Source: CAVSRC01 sp963750065
GTDB taxonomy: Bacteria > Pseudomonadota > Alphaproteobacteria > Rhizobiales > Kaistiaceae
Direction of reading: 5' to 3'
DNA: 64,000 bases
Assembly: GCA_963750065.1 (NCBI GenBank)
Contig: CAVVPK010000019.1
Coordinates: forward strand, 372,001-436,000
Shown in pieces: positions 26,773 through 35,530 of the stretch. The notes below the pieces were generated by a model. The model was not told the DNA's origin. It saw only the letters and a program-made list of their open reading frames with translations, and ran no database searches. A program made the translations under genes and the position numbers. The first letter of the stretch is position 1. Each line of letters begins with the position of its first letter.

Positions 26773-27120
26773 ATGATCAGGTTTCTCTTTCGTACGGTTT
26801 TCTGGCTGGGGATCGTCGTCCTGCTGTTGCCCGGCGACCCCAATTCAGGCACCGACGCGCCGCGCGTCTCGGCGATGCAGGCCCTGGTGGCGACGCGCTC
26901 GGCCATCACCGATTTCTCGACATTCTGCGACCGCAACCCGCAGGCTTGCGCCACCGGCAGCACCGCCGTTCAGGTGTTTGTATCCAAGGTGCGCTATGGC
27001 GCCGAACTCCTCTCCGGCTACCTCAATCACAGCCAGGCGGCGGACAGCCACGGCACCTTGAAGAGTGAGGACATGCAGCCGACCTGGCGTGGACAGCCGG
27101 TCAAGAGCGGATCGGCCTGA
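26773..27120 (+). CDS. DUF5330 domain-containing protein
   Basis: A 115-residue protein with an N-terminal signal or anchor (IRFLFRTVFWLGIVVLLLPG) and a short mature part with two Cys (DFSTFCDRNPQACATG). Length and content match DUF5330 of Rhizobiales, usually found upstream of sufE as here. Function unknown. A perfect terminator hairpin follows. Confidence 0.8.
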   Translation: MIRFLFRTVFWLGIVVLLLPGDPNSGTDAPRVSAMQALVATRSAITDFSTFCDRNPQACATGSTAVQVFVSKVRYGAELLSGYLNHSQAADSHGTLKSEDMQPTWRGQPVKSGSA

Positions 27121-27185
27121 GCCCTCGCCGCGACGGCGCCCCCGGCGCCGCCATACCTTCTCAACTTGCGATCGTCTCTGTCGCG

Positions 27186-27230
27186 CCGCGAGCGGTTTGT
27201 CTGCCCTGACCGCTCGCGGTTTCCTTTTTG
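27186..27230 (+). terminator. Intrinsic terminator after the DUF5330 gene
   Basis: Perfect 11-bp arms (ccgcgagcggt at 27186-27196, accgctcgcgg at 27209-27219) with a 12-base loop, followed by tttccttttt. A clear rho-independent terminator for plus-strand transcription. Confidence 0.8.
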
Positions 27231-27284
27231 CGGATACGGCCAGGTGTTTGCCCTCACGCGCGCCGGCGCCTATATCGCTCGTCC

Positions 27285-27719
27285 ATGACCATCGACCAGA
27301 TCATTGACGACTTCGAGCTTCTCGACGACTGGGAAGACCGCTACCGCTACGTGATCGAGCTCGGCAAGGCGCTCGACCCCCTGCCGGAAGCGCAGCGTAC
27401 CGAGGCCAACCGGGTGCGCGGGTGCGCCAGCCAGGTCTGGCTGGTCACCGCCCGTGGCCCGGACCGGGGTGAAATCGGCGGCGAGCCGGTGCTGCACTTT
27501 GCCGGCGACAGCGACGCGCTGATCGTGCGCGGACTGGTTGCCATCGCCATCACGCTCTTCGACGGCAAGTCGGCATCGGAGATCCTTGCCACTGATGCCA
27601 ATGCCCTGTTCGAGCGGCTGGGGCTCAAGGCGCATCTGACCGCGCAGCGGTCGAATGGGCTGCGCTCGCTGGTCGACCGCATCAAGTCGGACGCGCAGGC
27701 GGCCCTGACGACGGCGTAG
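27285..27719 (+). CDS. sufE: SufE-like cysteine desulfuration protein
   Basis: A 144-residue sulfur acceptor for the SufS cysteine desulfurase in iron-sulfur cluster assembly. Motifs: DQIIDDFELLDDWEDRYRY at the start, VRGCASQVWLV with the catalytic Cys at about residue 47, and late LKAHLTAQRSNGLRSLVDRI. Length is normal. Its stop is 8 bases from that of the convergent DUF6456 gene. Confidence 0.94.
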   Translation: MTIDQIIDDFELLDDWEDRYRYVIELGKALDPLPEAQRTEANRVRGCASQVWLVTARGPDRGEIGGEPVLHFAGDSDALIVRGLVAIAITLFDGKSASEILATDANALFERLGLKAHLTAQRSNGLRSLVDRIKSDAQAALTTA

Positions 27720-27727
27720 AGCCGCCA

Positions 27728-28552
27728 TTAATCGATCTCGGGCCGATATCCTTCGGCGCCCCAATGACGCAGCGGCGCTGCGCCGGGTCCGCGCGCCCGT
27801 ATCGACAATCCGTAGTGGCGGGCAAGCGCAGCCAACGTCAGCCTGAGCACCACCTTGGCCGAGCGCGCCGGCCATTGCCGCTCGCTTTCGATCTTCTCCA
27901 GGCCTTTCAGGAAGCAACAGAAGTCCACGGCGAGATTGGCCATTTCCGGCTCCAACGACCGCAGGGCCGCCTCGACCCGATGGCGCGCAGCCAGTGCCGA
28001 TTCGGTCAGGTCGGCGATGCCGTTCGCGCCCGACCGCCGTTTTCCCGCGACCGCCGCCATCCAGTTCGCCGTCACCCGCGGCATCAGTTGCGCCCGCTCG
28101 TAATCGGCGCGCAAGCGCTCGCCGGCCGCGAACTGGGCGGCATCGATCATCGGCCGGCCGTTGGCATCCTTGCGACGGCGCAGCCAGGCAAGCGGACTTT
28201 CGTCGTGGTTGACGGTGACCCGCCGCCGGCCGAAGGCCGGGTCATCGAGCATGATCGGCCCACGGTCCTGATGCTGCTCTGCATAGCTGTCGCTGCCGCC
28301 CGACATCCGGCGGCGGACGGCCGCCGCTCCGGCGGAGGAAATTGCGATCTGCCCGTCATCGCCGGCGACGACCAGGCCGCGCCCGATCAGCGCCGAGACC
28401 AGTGCAGCATCCACCGTTTCTTCGCCCACCGGCGTTCCGTCGCGCGCCACGACAATCGAAAAGCAGTCCTTCGCCTGGCGGACCAGGCGGCTGTCACGCC
28501 TGGCCAGGCGGGCGAGCAGACGCAACGTCTTCTCATCGGGTCGGATGCTCAT
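27728..28552 (-). CDS. gafZ: DUF6456 protein, GafZ-like candidate GTA anti-terminator
   Basis: A 274-residue protein whose middle holds the DUF6456 pattern: VTVNHDESPLAWLRRRKDANGRPMID, then AGERLRADYERAQLMPRVTANW. The N-terminal 90 residues form a helical region with a possible winged fold (LARLARRDSRLVRQA..GLVV). Its start overlaps the upstream HTH gene by four bases (ATGA). From memory, Caulobacter GTA expression needs the adjacent gene pair gafY-gafZ, and Rhodobacter GafA is their fusion; GafZ acts as an anti-terminator with RNA polymerase. The gene order and domains here agree with that. The symbol is an inference, not a proven assignment. Confidence 0.62.
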   Translation of the reverse strand: MSIRPDEKTLRLLARLARRDSRLVRQAKDCFSIVVARDGTPVGEETVDAALVSALIGRGLVVAGDDGQIAISSAGAAAVRRRMSGGSDSYAEQHQDRGPIMLDDPAFGRRRVTVNHDESPLAWLRRRKDANGRPMIDAAQFAAGERLRADYERAQLMPRVTANWMAAVAGKRRSGANGIADLTESALAARHRVEAALRSLEPEMANLAVDFCCFLKGLEKIESERQWPARSAKVVLRLTLAALARHYGLSIRARGPGAAPLRHWGAEGYRPEID

Positions 28553-28932
28553 GCGCGGTCGCTCCAGCCGCCATCGGCGTACTGCCTGACGTCGATCGCC
28601 CGCTCCAGGCAGTCGAGCAGGGAATCGAGCGCGCAGTCCTCGCGGCGCTCCTCGATTACACGGCAGGCGTGGGCGGCGGTCGTGCGGTCGCGGCCGAAGA
28701 AGCGTCCGGCTGCCGAATAGCTGAGCCCGAGCCGGACCCGCGACAGGTAGATCGCAACCTGGCGGGCGAAGGCGACCTCGGCCGCCCCGCGCCCCGGGGT
28801 GTGCAGCGCCGACCCGGCGATGCCGAAGGCCGACTCGACCAGCGTTTCGACAAAGTGGGTCATCAGGGCGTCCCGCGACCGCCCGACCGTCCTTTGGTCC
28901 CCGTTCCCGTCAATTCCCACCTGCAAAGACAT
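28549..28932 (-). CDS. gafY: DnaA-domain-IV-like HTH protein, GafY-like candidate GTA activator
   Basis: A 127-residue DNA-binding protein. The centre (EVAFARQVAIYLSRVRLGLS, then SAAGRFFGRDRTTAAHACRV) is like the C-terminal DNA-binding domain of DnaA, including the GRDRTTAAHA recognition segment. It is far too short to be DnaA and has no ATPase domain. Translationally coupled to the DUF6456 gene. A palindrome sharing a 12-mer with the GTA promoter lies 29-40 bases upstream of the start. I propose it is the promoter-binding GafY partner. ATG at 28932 preferred; 28953 possible. Confidence 0.62.
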   Translation of the reverse strand: MSLQVGIDGNGDQRTVGRSRDALMTHFVETLVESAFGIAGSALHTPGRGAAEVAFARQVAIYLSRVRLGLSYSAAGRFFGRDRTTAAHACRVIEERREDCALDSLLDCLERAIDVRQYADGGWSDRA

Positions 28933-28958
28933 TGGACACTCCGCTTGCAACACCGGAT

Positions 28959-28972
28959 AGGAAAATATTCCT
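28959..28972. promoter_or_regulatory. Palindrome shared with the GTA promoter
   Basis: aggaa-aata-ttcct, containing the same 12-mer (gaaaatattcct) as the site abutting the GTA promoter -35. It lies between the DnaA-like gene (minus) and the divergent gene at 29110. It could be an autoregulatory site. Confidence 0.55.
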
Positions 28973-29109
28973 GTCGCAGTCTATGCGTGTTTGCGTCGGC
29001 GGGGATAACTTTCGCTGTCATTTCGGCAGCGGGGATTGGCGGCCGGTTTATCCCCCGCTCCTGCCGGCGGGTGGACACTCCCCTTCGCCTGAAAAGCGGA
29101 GGCGGAGTG

Positions 29110-29481
29110 ATGAGATCGAACGATCGGGAAATGGTGGCCGGGCTCAGGTCGCGTGCGGCGGCCTCAATCGAGGCGGCGACCGCGGCCGGCGTCGAGGCCT
29201 ATGTCCGTCAGCGCCATCTGCCGCGCATCCTGCCGGTTGGCCCGGACGAAATCGCCGATGAGAGCGTTGCCGGGCGGCGGCGAATCGTTGCCCGTCTGGC
29301 GCGGGCGTTGCGCGCGGAGCGAAACCGCGGCCGCAGCGGCCACTGGACCTACGACCTCAACCGGCACATTGCGCTCAGGCAGGCCTATGTGGCCGAGCGC
29401 CAGTGGCTCGATTGCCACACGCCAGGTGCCGCAAATGTAAAACCACCGGAGGCGGCGCCTCCGGCGGTCGATCTCGCGTGA
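29110..29481 (+). CDS. Hypothetical Arg/Ala-rich protein, conserved neighbourhood
   Basis: A 123-residue, helix-rich, basic protein (MVAGLRSRAAASIEAATAAG, VARLARALRAERNRGRSGHW, YDLNRHIALRQAYVAERQWL). I do not recognise a family. A purine-rich GGAGGCGGAG sequence precedes the ATG at 29110, supporting translation. It is divergent from the GafY-like gene and convergent with mucR (13 bases between stops). It shares the upstream region with the GTA-related palindrome. Confidence 0.6.
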   Translation: MRSNDREMVAGLRSRAAASIEAATAAGVEAYVRQRHLPRILPVGPDEIADESVAGRRRIVARLARALRAERNRGRSGHWTYDLNRHIALRQAYVAERQWLDCHTPGAANVKPPEAAPPAVDLA

Positions 29482-29494
29482 CCAAATCTTGGTG

Positions 29495-29911
29495 TCAGGA
29501 CTTCCGGCGGCGCTGCTGCCCAAGGCCCATCTTCTTGGCCAGCGCCGAGCGGGCCGCGGCATAATTCGGGGCAACCATCGGATAGTCGGTGGCCAGACCC
29601 CACTTCTCCCGGTAATCCTCCGGCGACAGATCGTAATGGGTCCGCAGGTGGCGCTTCAACGACTTGAACTTCTTGCCGTCCTCGAGACAGACGATGTAGT
29701 CCGGGAAGACCGACTTCTTCGGGTTCACCGCCGGCTTCAGCGGTTCGGGCTCGGGTTGCTGCAGCCCCATCTGGGTATTGTTCAATGCGCGATGCACATC
29801 GGCGATGAGAGCCGGAAGATCGGCAGCCGGCACCGTGTTGTTGCTGACATAAGCAGAGACAATATCCGCCGCCAGATCGATGAGGTCAGCGCTACCATTC
29901 TGTTCGTTCAT
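29495..29911 (-). CDS. mucR: MucR/Ros-family zinc-finger transcriptional regulator
   Basis: A 138-residue regulator. The Ros-type zinc finger is visible in DYIVCLEDGKKFKSLKRHLRTHYDLSPEDYREKW, here given only for its Cys and His ligands around C-E-D-G-K and R-H-L-R-T-H; note that the first Cys pair is reduced as in many MucR proteins of this order. The N-terminal third (LIDLAADIVSAYVSNN) mediates oligomerisation. MucR proteins control envelope, motility and cell-cycle genes. Start at ATG 29911, with AGGTGAAG upstream; a GTG at 29920 is less likely. Confidence 0.93.
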   Translation of the reverse strand: MNEQNGSADLIDLAADIVSAYVSNNTVPAADLPALIADVHRALNNTQMGLQQPEPEPLKPAVNPKKSVFPDYIVCLEDGKKFKSLKRHLRTHYDLSPEDYREKWGLATDYPMVAPNYAAARSALAKKMGLGQQRRRKS

Positions 29912-29938
29912 TTGCTTCACCTGATTCGTTGGATTTTA

Positions 29939-29974
29939 TTGCCCCCGAAGAGGGTTTCTTTTGCCCCCGAAGAG
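29939..29974. repeat. Two direct repeats upstream of mucR
   Basis: ttgcccccgaagag occurs at 29939-29952 and again at 29961-29974, a 22-base period, 28 bases and more upstream of the mucR start. Two helical turns apart, they could be regulator sites for autoregulation. Confidence 0.5.
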
Positions 29975-30268
29975 CGCAACTCGCGCTGCTACTAACGAGA
30001 CGTTGCCCACACGTTGCGCTACCACGGCAACCAATCGCCGTATACTTACGGCTCTCTATAGGCGTGCCCTTAAGCGAAGACAAGAGGAGCATAGCGATTA
30101 TTGTAAGGTATTAAAAGACAATTGACCGTGTCGAACAGCTGGCAAATCTAGGAAAATCACTATGCCTGCACTGGCGTTCTCCTGTTGAACCGGTTGGGCA
30201 AAATGTCGCAAGCCTGATTCCAGTCGCGGATACGTGATTTTTGACAAGGTCTGCACGTACGAGCTGTA
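29975..30268. other. Intergenic, mucR upstream region and end of antiporter operon
   Basis: About 290 bases of lower GC. It should contain the mucR promoter. No gene or strong terminator for the antiporter operon is evident. Confidence 0.4.
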
Positions 30269-31945
30269 TCAAAGGATGTAATAGAGGAACAGGTATGCGG
30301 CGAGCATCAGGGTCGCCCAGAACGCCATGCTGCCTGTCGGCCAAGCCCGTGCGAGCACGCCGGACGGCCCGTGGTGGCGATAGACGGTGGCGAGAAAGCG
30401 CGAGATGGCGCGCTCGGCCCGCCCCATGAATCTCTGCCGCATCTCCCCTGCCAGGCGGTAGAGCGCGCCGGCAAGCCGGAGCCCAAGGCGGCGCCAGAGC
30501 CAGTCCCAATCCAGCGTGATGGTCGGCTTGCGCTTGAGCAGCGGCAGAACGATGACGAAGGCCAGCCCGCCGAACATCAGGAGTTGGATCATCGTCGCGA
30601 CGTGGCCGACGGCATAGGGATGGTAGTCCACCGGGAAGGGCAGCAGGCTGTAGAGCGTCGCCGGAAAGATGCCGATTCCCACGCAGAGTGCCGCGAACAG
30701 CACCATCGCCGCCCGCATGGGCCAGGGCGGGTCCTTGGGGCGCAGGCCCGAATCGCGGTTGAAGAAGATGTACCACGGCCATTTGAGGCCGATATCGATG
30801 AACACGCCGACCGCCGCGGCCGTCACCAGCAGCCAGACGATGGGCATGTGCGCTTGCGCCGCGCCTTCGGCGATCATCGCCTTGGACACGAATCCGGAGG
30901 TCAGCGGCACGGCGGAGATCGACAGCCCGCCGATGATCCCGGTGACCATGGTGAGCGGCATGTATCGATAGAGCCCGCCGAGCTCCGAACTCTTCGTCTT
31001 GCCGGTCATGGTCATCACCGAGCCGGCCGCCATGAGCAGCAGCGCCTTGTAGATGATGTGGGTGAACGCGTGGGCGGCGGCGCCGTTCAATGCCAGCGGC
31101 GTGCCCACCCCGATGGCCGTCACCATGAAGCCGACCTGATTGACCAGCGAATAGGACAGGATGCGGCGGATGTCGTTTTCCAGGATGCCATAGATGATGC
31201 CATAGAACACCATCCACAGCCCGACGAAGATGAGCACCTCGGCGCCGGGGAAACCGCGCAACAAAACGTAGACCGCCGTCTTGGTGGTGAAGGCCGAGAG
31301 AAACACGGTGCCGCTGTACGAAGACGCCGGGTAGGAATCCGGCAGCCATGCGGATACCGGCGGCGCGGCGGCGTTGACCAGGAAGCCGGCAATGATGAGC
31401 CAATGCGCCAGACTGTCGGTTTGCATGGCGGCGAAGGCGGTCGAGCCGGTCGTGGCGACGTGGCCGGCGATACCGGCCATCAGCAGCACGCCGCCCAGCA
31501 GATGTACGACGGCGTAGCGCATGCCGGCGGCGCGCGCGCCCTTGCCGCCCAACCAGACGACCATGGTCGAGCCGATCGCCATCATTTCCCAGAAGACGAA
31601 GACGGTGATGAGGTCGCCGGCGAACGTGACGCCGATCGCCGAGCCGGAATAGCAGAAAGCCGCCACCAGTTCTGCGACGTTGCTACGGTTCAGCGCATAG
31701 AGTGCGCCACCAAAGGCCATGATCGAGAAGACGATGCCGAACAGGCGGCTGAGCTTATCGCCTTCAACCAGAATCAGGTCGTGCCCGAGAAATGGCAGTG
31801 TGAGTCCCTGCCCATCCGGTACGTACCAAACCAGAACCAGCGTCAGCAGCGGCGCGGCCAGCATGACCACCTGGCGGCCGCGCAACGGCAGCAGCGGCAG
31901 AGACAGGCCGGCAAGGATGAGGACGAAACCCGGAGGCAGCATCAT
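30269..31945 (-). CDS. Third MrpD/NuoL-M-type antiporter subunit
   Basis: A 558-residue polytopic protein with the proton-pumping signatures of the Mrp D/NuoLMN superfamily: FVFWEMMAIGSTMVVW with the helix-5-type Glu, NAAAPPVSAWLPDSYPASS, and HIIYKALLLMAAGSV with the Lys. The C-terminal 100 residues form a cytoplasmic or amphipathic extension (RKPTITLDWDWLWRR) before a last helix, making it longer than usual MrpD. Last gene of the operon. Start overlaps the previous small gene by four bases. It would carry cations or protons across the inner membrane within the complex. Confidence 0.88.
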   Translation of the reverse strand: MMLPPGFVLILAGLSLPLLPLRGRQVVMLAAPLLTLVLVWYVPDGQGLTLPFLGHDLILVEGDKLSRLFGIVFSIMAFGGALYALNRSNVAELVAAFCYSGSAIGVTFAGDLITVFVFWEMMAIGSTMVVWLGGKGARAAGMRYAVVHLLGGVLLMAGIAGHVATTGSTAFAAMQTDSLAHWLIIAGFLVNAAAPPVSAWLPDSYPASSYSGTVFLSAFTTKTAVYVLLRGFPGAEVLIFVGLWMVFYGIIYGILENDIRRILSYSLVNQVGFMVTAIGVGTPLALNGAAAHAFTHIIYKALLLMAAGSVMTMTGKTKSSELGGLYRYMPLTMVTGIIGGLSISAVPLTSGFVSKAMIAEGAAQAHMPIVWLLVTAAAVGVFIDIGLKWPWYIFFNRDSGLRPKDPPWPMRAAMVLFAALCVGIGIFPATLYSLLPFPVDYHPYAVGHVATMIQLLMFGGLAFVIVLPLLKRKPTITLDWDWLWRRLGLRLAGALYRLAGEMRQRFMGRAERAISRFLATVYRHHGPSGVLARAWPTGSMAFWATLMLAAYLFLYYIL

Positions 31946-32229
31946 TCGCCGGCCTCCTTCTCGGTGTCGCCGTAATAGGTGTCGGGCCGGCTGAGCGGCA
32001 TGCCGAGCCCCTTGGCGATGCCGATGATGACCAGCCCGCTGACCAGCCCGATGACCGCATAGGCACCGACGGTGCCGTCAATGCCGAAATGGCCGACGTG
32101 CCCGAAGACGGCATCGACGATGATCGACAGCGCCATGACGGCGAGCGCCAGGGCGGCCAGTGCGCGCACGATGGCCGGCCGCACCAGCGGTTCGCTCTTC
32201 TCCTTCGTGGGCTTCGCTTTGCGCGCCAT
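31942..32229 (-). CDS. Small membrane protein in the antiporter operon, 95 aa
   Basis: Two hydrophobic helices (IVRALAALALAVMALSIIVD and GAYAVIGLVSGLVIIGIAKG), a charged start and a short tail with TYYGDTEKEAGE. I do not recognise a family. Coupled to both neighbours (its start adjoins the stop of the preceding D-type gene, and its end overlaps the third D-type gene), so it probably encodes an accessory subunit. Confidence 0.75.
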   Translation of the reverse strand: MARKAKPTKEKSEPLVRPAIVRALAALALAVMALSIIVDAVFGHVGHFGIDGTVGAYAVIGLVSGLVIIGIAKGLGMPLSRPDTYYGDTEKEAGE

Positions 32230-33687
32230 CTAGCCGCCAAGTGTCATCTGGGCGAGCCGCCACGGCACGCCGGGAAACAGGAACAGGAGGATCGTCAGCA
32301 GGGCCGTCGCCACCAGCGCCGCCACCATCGGCCACGGCGCTTCCTTGATCGTCGCGGCGCCGGCGCCATCCGCACGGCGGAACGCGCGGTAGACGATCGG
32401 CAGAAAATAGCCGGCGTTGAGCAACGTCGACAGGATGATGACCGCGACCGCGAACCACTGGGCACTGCCGGCGGCGCCGGTCAGCATGAACCACTTGCCG
32501 AGGAAGCCGGCGGTCAGCGGCATGCCGATCATCGACAGGGCGCCGACCGTGAAGGCGCCCATCGTCCACGGCATGCGATAACCAATGCCGTCCATCTCGC
32601 TGACATGGTCGATATGGGCGGCGGTGTGGAGCGAGCCGGCGGCAAAGAACAGGGTGATCTTGGAGACGGCATGGGCGGCGATGTGGATGATCGCGCCGAC
32701 GATGGCGAGCGGGTTGAGCAGCGCGGCGCCGAGGATGACATAGGAGAGCTGGCTGATGGTCGAATAGGCGAGCCGCCGCTTGAGGTGATCCTGGCGCAGC
32801 GCGATCAGCGAGGCGACGATGATGGTGAAGCCGGCGACATAGACCAGCCAGCCCCCGGCCCCGCTCTCTCTCAGCGTGTCGACACCGAAGACGAAGACGA
32901 TGACCTTGACGATGAGGAAGACGCCGGCCTTGACCACCGCCACGGCGTGGAGGAGCGCGGACACCGGCGTCGGCGCGACCATTGCGGCCGGCAGCCAGGC
33001 GTGCACCGGCATGACGGCGGCCTTGGCGATGCCGAAGACGAACATGGCGAGCAACAGCCCCAGGGCGACCGGCGGCAGCTTGCCGGCAAGGGTGCCGCCG
33101 GCGTGGAAGTCGAGCGTTCCGGCGGCAATGCCGGTCCAGGCGATCGCCGGCAGCAGCAGCAGGGTCGAGGTGCCGAGCAGCATCAGCAGATAGAGGCGCC
33201 CGGCGGCCTTGGCCTCGTCGTCGCCGCGGTGGGTGACCAGCGGATAGGTGACCAGCGTCAGCAACTCGTAGAAGAGGAAGGCCGTGAACAGGTTGCCGGA
33301 GAGCGCAATGCCCATGGTGGCGGCGATCGACAGGCCGAAGCAGACATAGAAGACCGTCTGCCGCTTTTCGCCGTTCGCCCGCATGTAGCCGATGGAATAG
33401 AGCGAATTGACGATCCACAGGCCCGAGGCGACGATCGCGAAGAGCATGCCCAGCGGCTCGACAGCCAAGGCGACGGTGAGGCCGGGGAGAACGTCGAGCA
33501 TGTGAAGGGCGGGCCGCTCGCCGGCCAGCACATGCGCGAGCAGATCCAGAACGGTGACGAACAGGATGAGCGCGCCGATCAGCGTGGCGCCTTCGCGCAG
33601 GTTCGGCCGCCGGGAGAACAGCGCAACCAGGAGAGCCGTCACCGCCGGTACGATGAGCGCAAAGGCGCTGAGTTCGGCACCGCTCAT
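32230..33687 (-). CDS. Second MrpD/NuoL-type antiporter subunit
   Basis: A 485-residue protein with about 14 helices. Signatures: YMRANGEKRQTVFYVCFGLS, FTAFLFYELLTLVTYPLV with the Glu, VMPVHAWLPAAMVAPTPVSALLHAV (the classical motif with Pro and His), and HAVSKITLFFAAGSL with the Lys. The region RRLAYSTISQLSYVILG also matches. It starts at ATG 33687, overlapping the preceding mrpD by four bases. With two other D-like proteins it gives three potential ion channels. Confidence 0.92.
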   Translation of the reverse strand: MSGAELSAFALIVPAVTALLVALFSRRPNLREGATLIGALILFVTVLDLLAHVLAGERPALHMLDVLPGLTVALAVEPLGMLFAIVASGLWIVNSLYSIGYMRANGEKRQTVFYVCFGLSIAATMGIALSGNLFTAFLFYELLTLVTYPLVTHRGDDEAKAAGRLYLLMLLGTSTLLLLPAIAWTGIAAGTLDFHAGGTLAGKLPPVALGLLLAMFVFGIAKAAVMPVHAWLPAAMVAPTPVSALLHAVAVVKAGVFLIVKVIVFVFGVDTLRESGAGGWLVYVAGFTIIVASLIALRQDHLKRRLAYSTISQLSYVILGAALLNPLAIVGAIIHIAAHAVSKITLFFAAGSLHTAAHIDHVSEMDGIGYRMPWTMGAFTVGALSMIGMPLTAGFLGKWFMLTGAAGSAQWFAVAVIILSTLLNAGYFLPIVYRAFRRADGAGAATIKEAPWPMVAALVATALLTILLFLFPGVPWRLAQMTLGG

Positions 33688-35165
33688 GGCGCGCCCCCGA
33701 TGAGCAGCGCCGCGGCCTTGCCGGCGATGCCTGTGGTGAGGCCGGCGTCGAGACCGAAGAAGACCGTCGCCCCGGCGAGCAGCCAGATGGGCACCAGCAT
33801 GACCAGCGGTGCTTCGCTTGCCTTGGCCGCCGCCTCGGACGGCTCGCGGAACCAGACCACTTCGATCACGCGGCCGACATAGACGACGGTCAGAAGCGAA
33901 CTGGCGACGATGAGGAAGGCGAGCCACCACCAGCCTTGTTCGAAGGCGGCGACGACCAGATACCATTTGGAAACGAAGCCGACGGTGCCCGGTATGCCGA
34001 TGAGGCCAAGACCGGCGATGACCAGCGCAGCAATCGTCTGCGGCATCTTGCGGCCGATGCCGGCGAGGTCGTCGATCTGGCAGGTCTTGATGCGCAGCAC
34101 CACGGCGCCGAGCGCCATGAACAGTGCCGCCTTGATGAGCCCGTGATTGACGATATGGACGATGCCGCCGGTGAGTCCGGTCTGGGTGGCGATGGCGATG
34201 CCGAGCGTGATGTAGCCGATCTGCGCCACCGACGAGTAGGCGAACATGCGCTTCACGTCGGATTGGAATATGGCCACCGTTCCGGCGCCGAAGATTGCGG
34301 CGATCGACAATGTCAGGAGGATTGGCGTGACCGGCTGGTCGGCAAAGACGAAATGGGCGCCGAAGACGGAAAACAGGTAGCGGACGAAGAGATAGATGGC
34401 GACCTTGGTCGAGGTCGCGGCCATGAACACCGTCGCGGTCGACGGCGCGTAGGCGTAGGCATTGGGAAGCCAGACATGAAGCGGGAATAGAGCCAGCTTG
34501 AGGCTGATGCCGACAGTGATGAAGGCCAGCGCGGTGAGCACGACGCGCGTCGATTCGACCTCGCCAATGCGCTCGGCGATGAGGCCGAGATTGAGCGTGC
34601 CGGTGGCGAGATAGAGGAAGCCGACGCCGATGATGTAGAAGGTGGCGCCGATGGTGCCGAGGATCAGGTACTGGTAGGCGGCGACCAGCGCCCGGCGGTC
34701 GCGCCCAAGCGCGATCAGCGTGTAGCTCGACAGCGACGAAATCTCGAGAAAGACGAAGGCGTTGAAGGCGTCGCCGGTGATCGCGATGCCGGTGAGGCCG
34801 GTCAGCGACAGCAGATACATGGTGTAGAACCACGCCACCCTGCCGGGCTCGATTTCCGAGGCGACGCTGCGCCAAGCGAAGGGCGCAATTACCGCCGCGA
34901 TGCCCGACACCAGCACCAGGATCAGCGCGTTGAAGGTGTCGACGCGGTATTCAATGCCCAGCGACGGGTCCCAGCCGCCGAGGTGATATGAGATTACGCC
35001 GGTGGTCAGCACCTGATGCATGAGTGCCAGCGAGATGGCGAAGGCCACCCACGAGGCGGCCGCGGTGATGACCCAGGCCGGGCCCGGCCGCCGCGACAAC
35101 GCAGCGAGCAGCGCCGCCAGCAGCGGCACCACAACCTGTAATGCGGGCAGGTTGTGCTGGATCAA
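33684..35165 (-). CDS. mnhD: Monovalent cation/H+ antiporter subunit D
   Basis: A 493-residue MrpD/MnhD protein. Motifs: YRVDTFNALILVLVSGIAAV, AFVFLEISSLSSYTLIALG with the essential Glu, LFPLHVWLPNAYAYAPSTATV, and HGLIKAALFMALGAV with the Lys. Length is standard. It overlaps mnhC by four bases. It works with the other operon products to exchange Na+ or K+ for H+ across the inner membrane. Confidence 0.94.
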   Translation of the reverse strand: MIQHNLPALQVVVPLLAALLAALSRRPGPAWVITAAASWVAFAISLALMHQVLTTGVISYHLGGWDPSLGIEYRVDTFNALILVLVSGIAAVIAPFAWRSVASEIEPGRVAWFYTMYLLSLTGLTGIAITGDAFNAFVFLEISSLSSYTLIALGRDRRALVAAYQYLILGTIGATFYIIGVGFLYLATGTLNLGLIAERIGEVESTRVVLTALAFITVGISLKLALFPLHVWLPNAYAYAPSTATVFMAATSTKVAIYLFVRYLFSVFGAHFVFADQPVTPILLTLSIAAIFGAGTVAIFQSDVKRMFAYSSVAQIGYITLGIAIATQTGLTGGIVHIVNHGLIKAALFMALGAVVLRIKTCQIDDLAGIGRKMPQTIAALVIAGLGLIGIPGTVGFVSKWYLVVAAFEQGWWWLAFLIVASSLLTVVYVGRVIEVVWFREPSEAAAKASEAPLVMLVPIWLLAGATVFFGLDAGLTTGIAGKAAALLIGGAP

Positions 35166-35530
35166 CGCTTGCTATCCCGCTCGAAGATCTCGTCTTCTTC
35201 GATGGTGCCGTAGGCCTCGTTGATGCGCACGACGAGCGCCAGCCCCAGCGCCAGCGTGGCGACGCCGACGACGATGGCGGTGAGGATCAGCACGTGGGGA
35301 AGCGGATTCGAATAGACGGTGAATTGCGGATCGATGATCGGGGCGGTGCCGCCGACGATCTTTCCGGGCGAGATATAGAGCAGGTACACCGAGGTCTGGA
35401 ACATCGACAGGCCGATCAGCTTCTTCACCATGTTGCCGCGGGCAATCACGATGTAGAGCCCCGCCACCATCAGGAAGACGGTGATCCACTGGTTGTAGTG
35501 GGCGGCCACCTGGTGGAGAAGTTCGCTCAT
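35162..35530 (-). CDS. mnhC: Monovalent cation/H+ antiporter subunit C (NuoK-like)
   Basis: A 122-residue, three-helix subunit homologous to NuoK. GNMVKKLIGLSMFQTSVYLLYIS and DPLPHVLILTAIVVGVATLALGLALV-like segments (NPLPHVLILTAIVVGVAT) are diagnostic. ATG at 35530, overlapping mnhB by four bases. An upstream start would add residues translated from mnhB. Confidence 0.94.
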   Translation of the reverse strand: MSELLHQVAAHYNQWITVFLMVAGLYIVIARGNMVKKLIGLSMFQTSVYLLYISPGKIVGGTAPIIDPQFTVYSNPLPHVLILTAIVVGVATLALGLALVVRINEAYGTIEEDEIFERDSKR

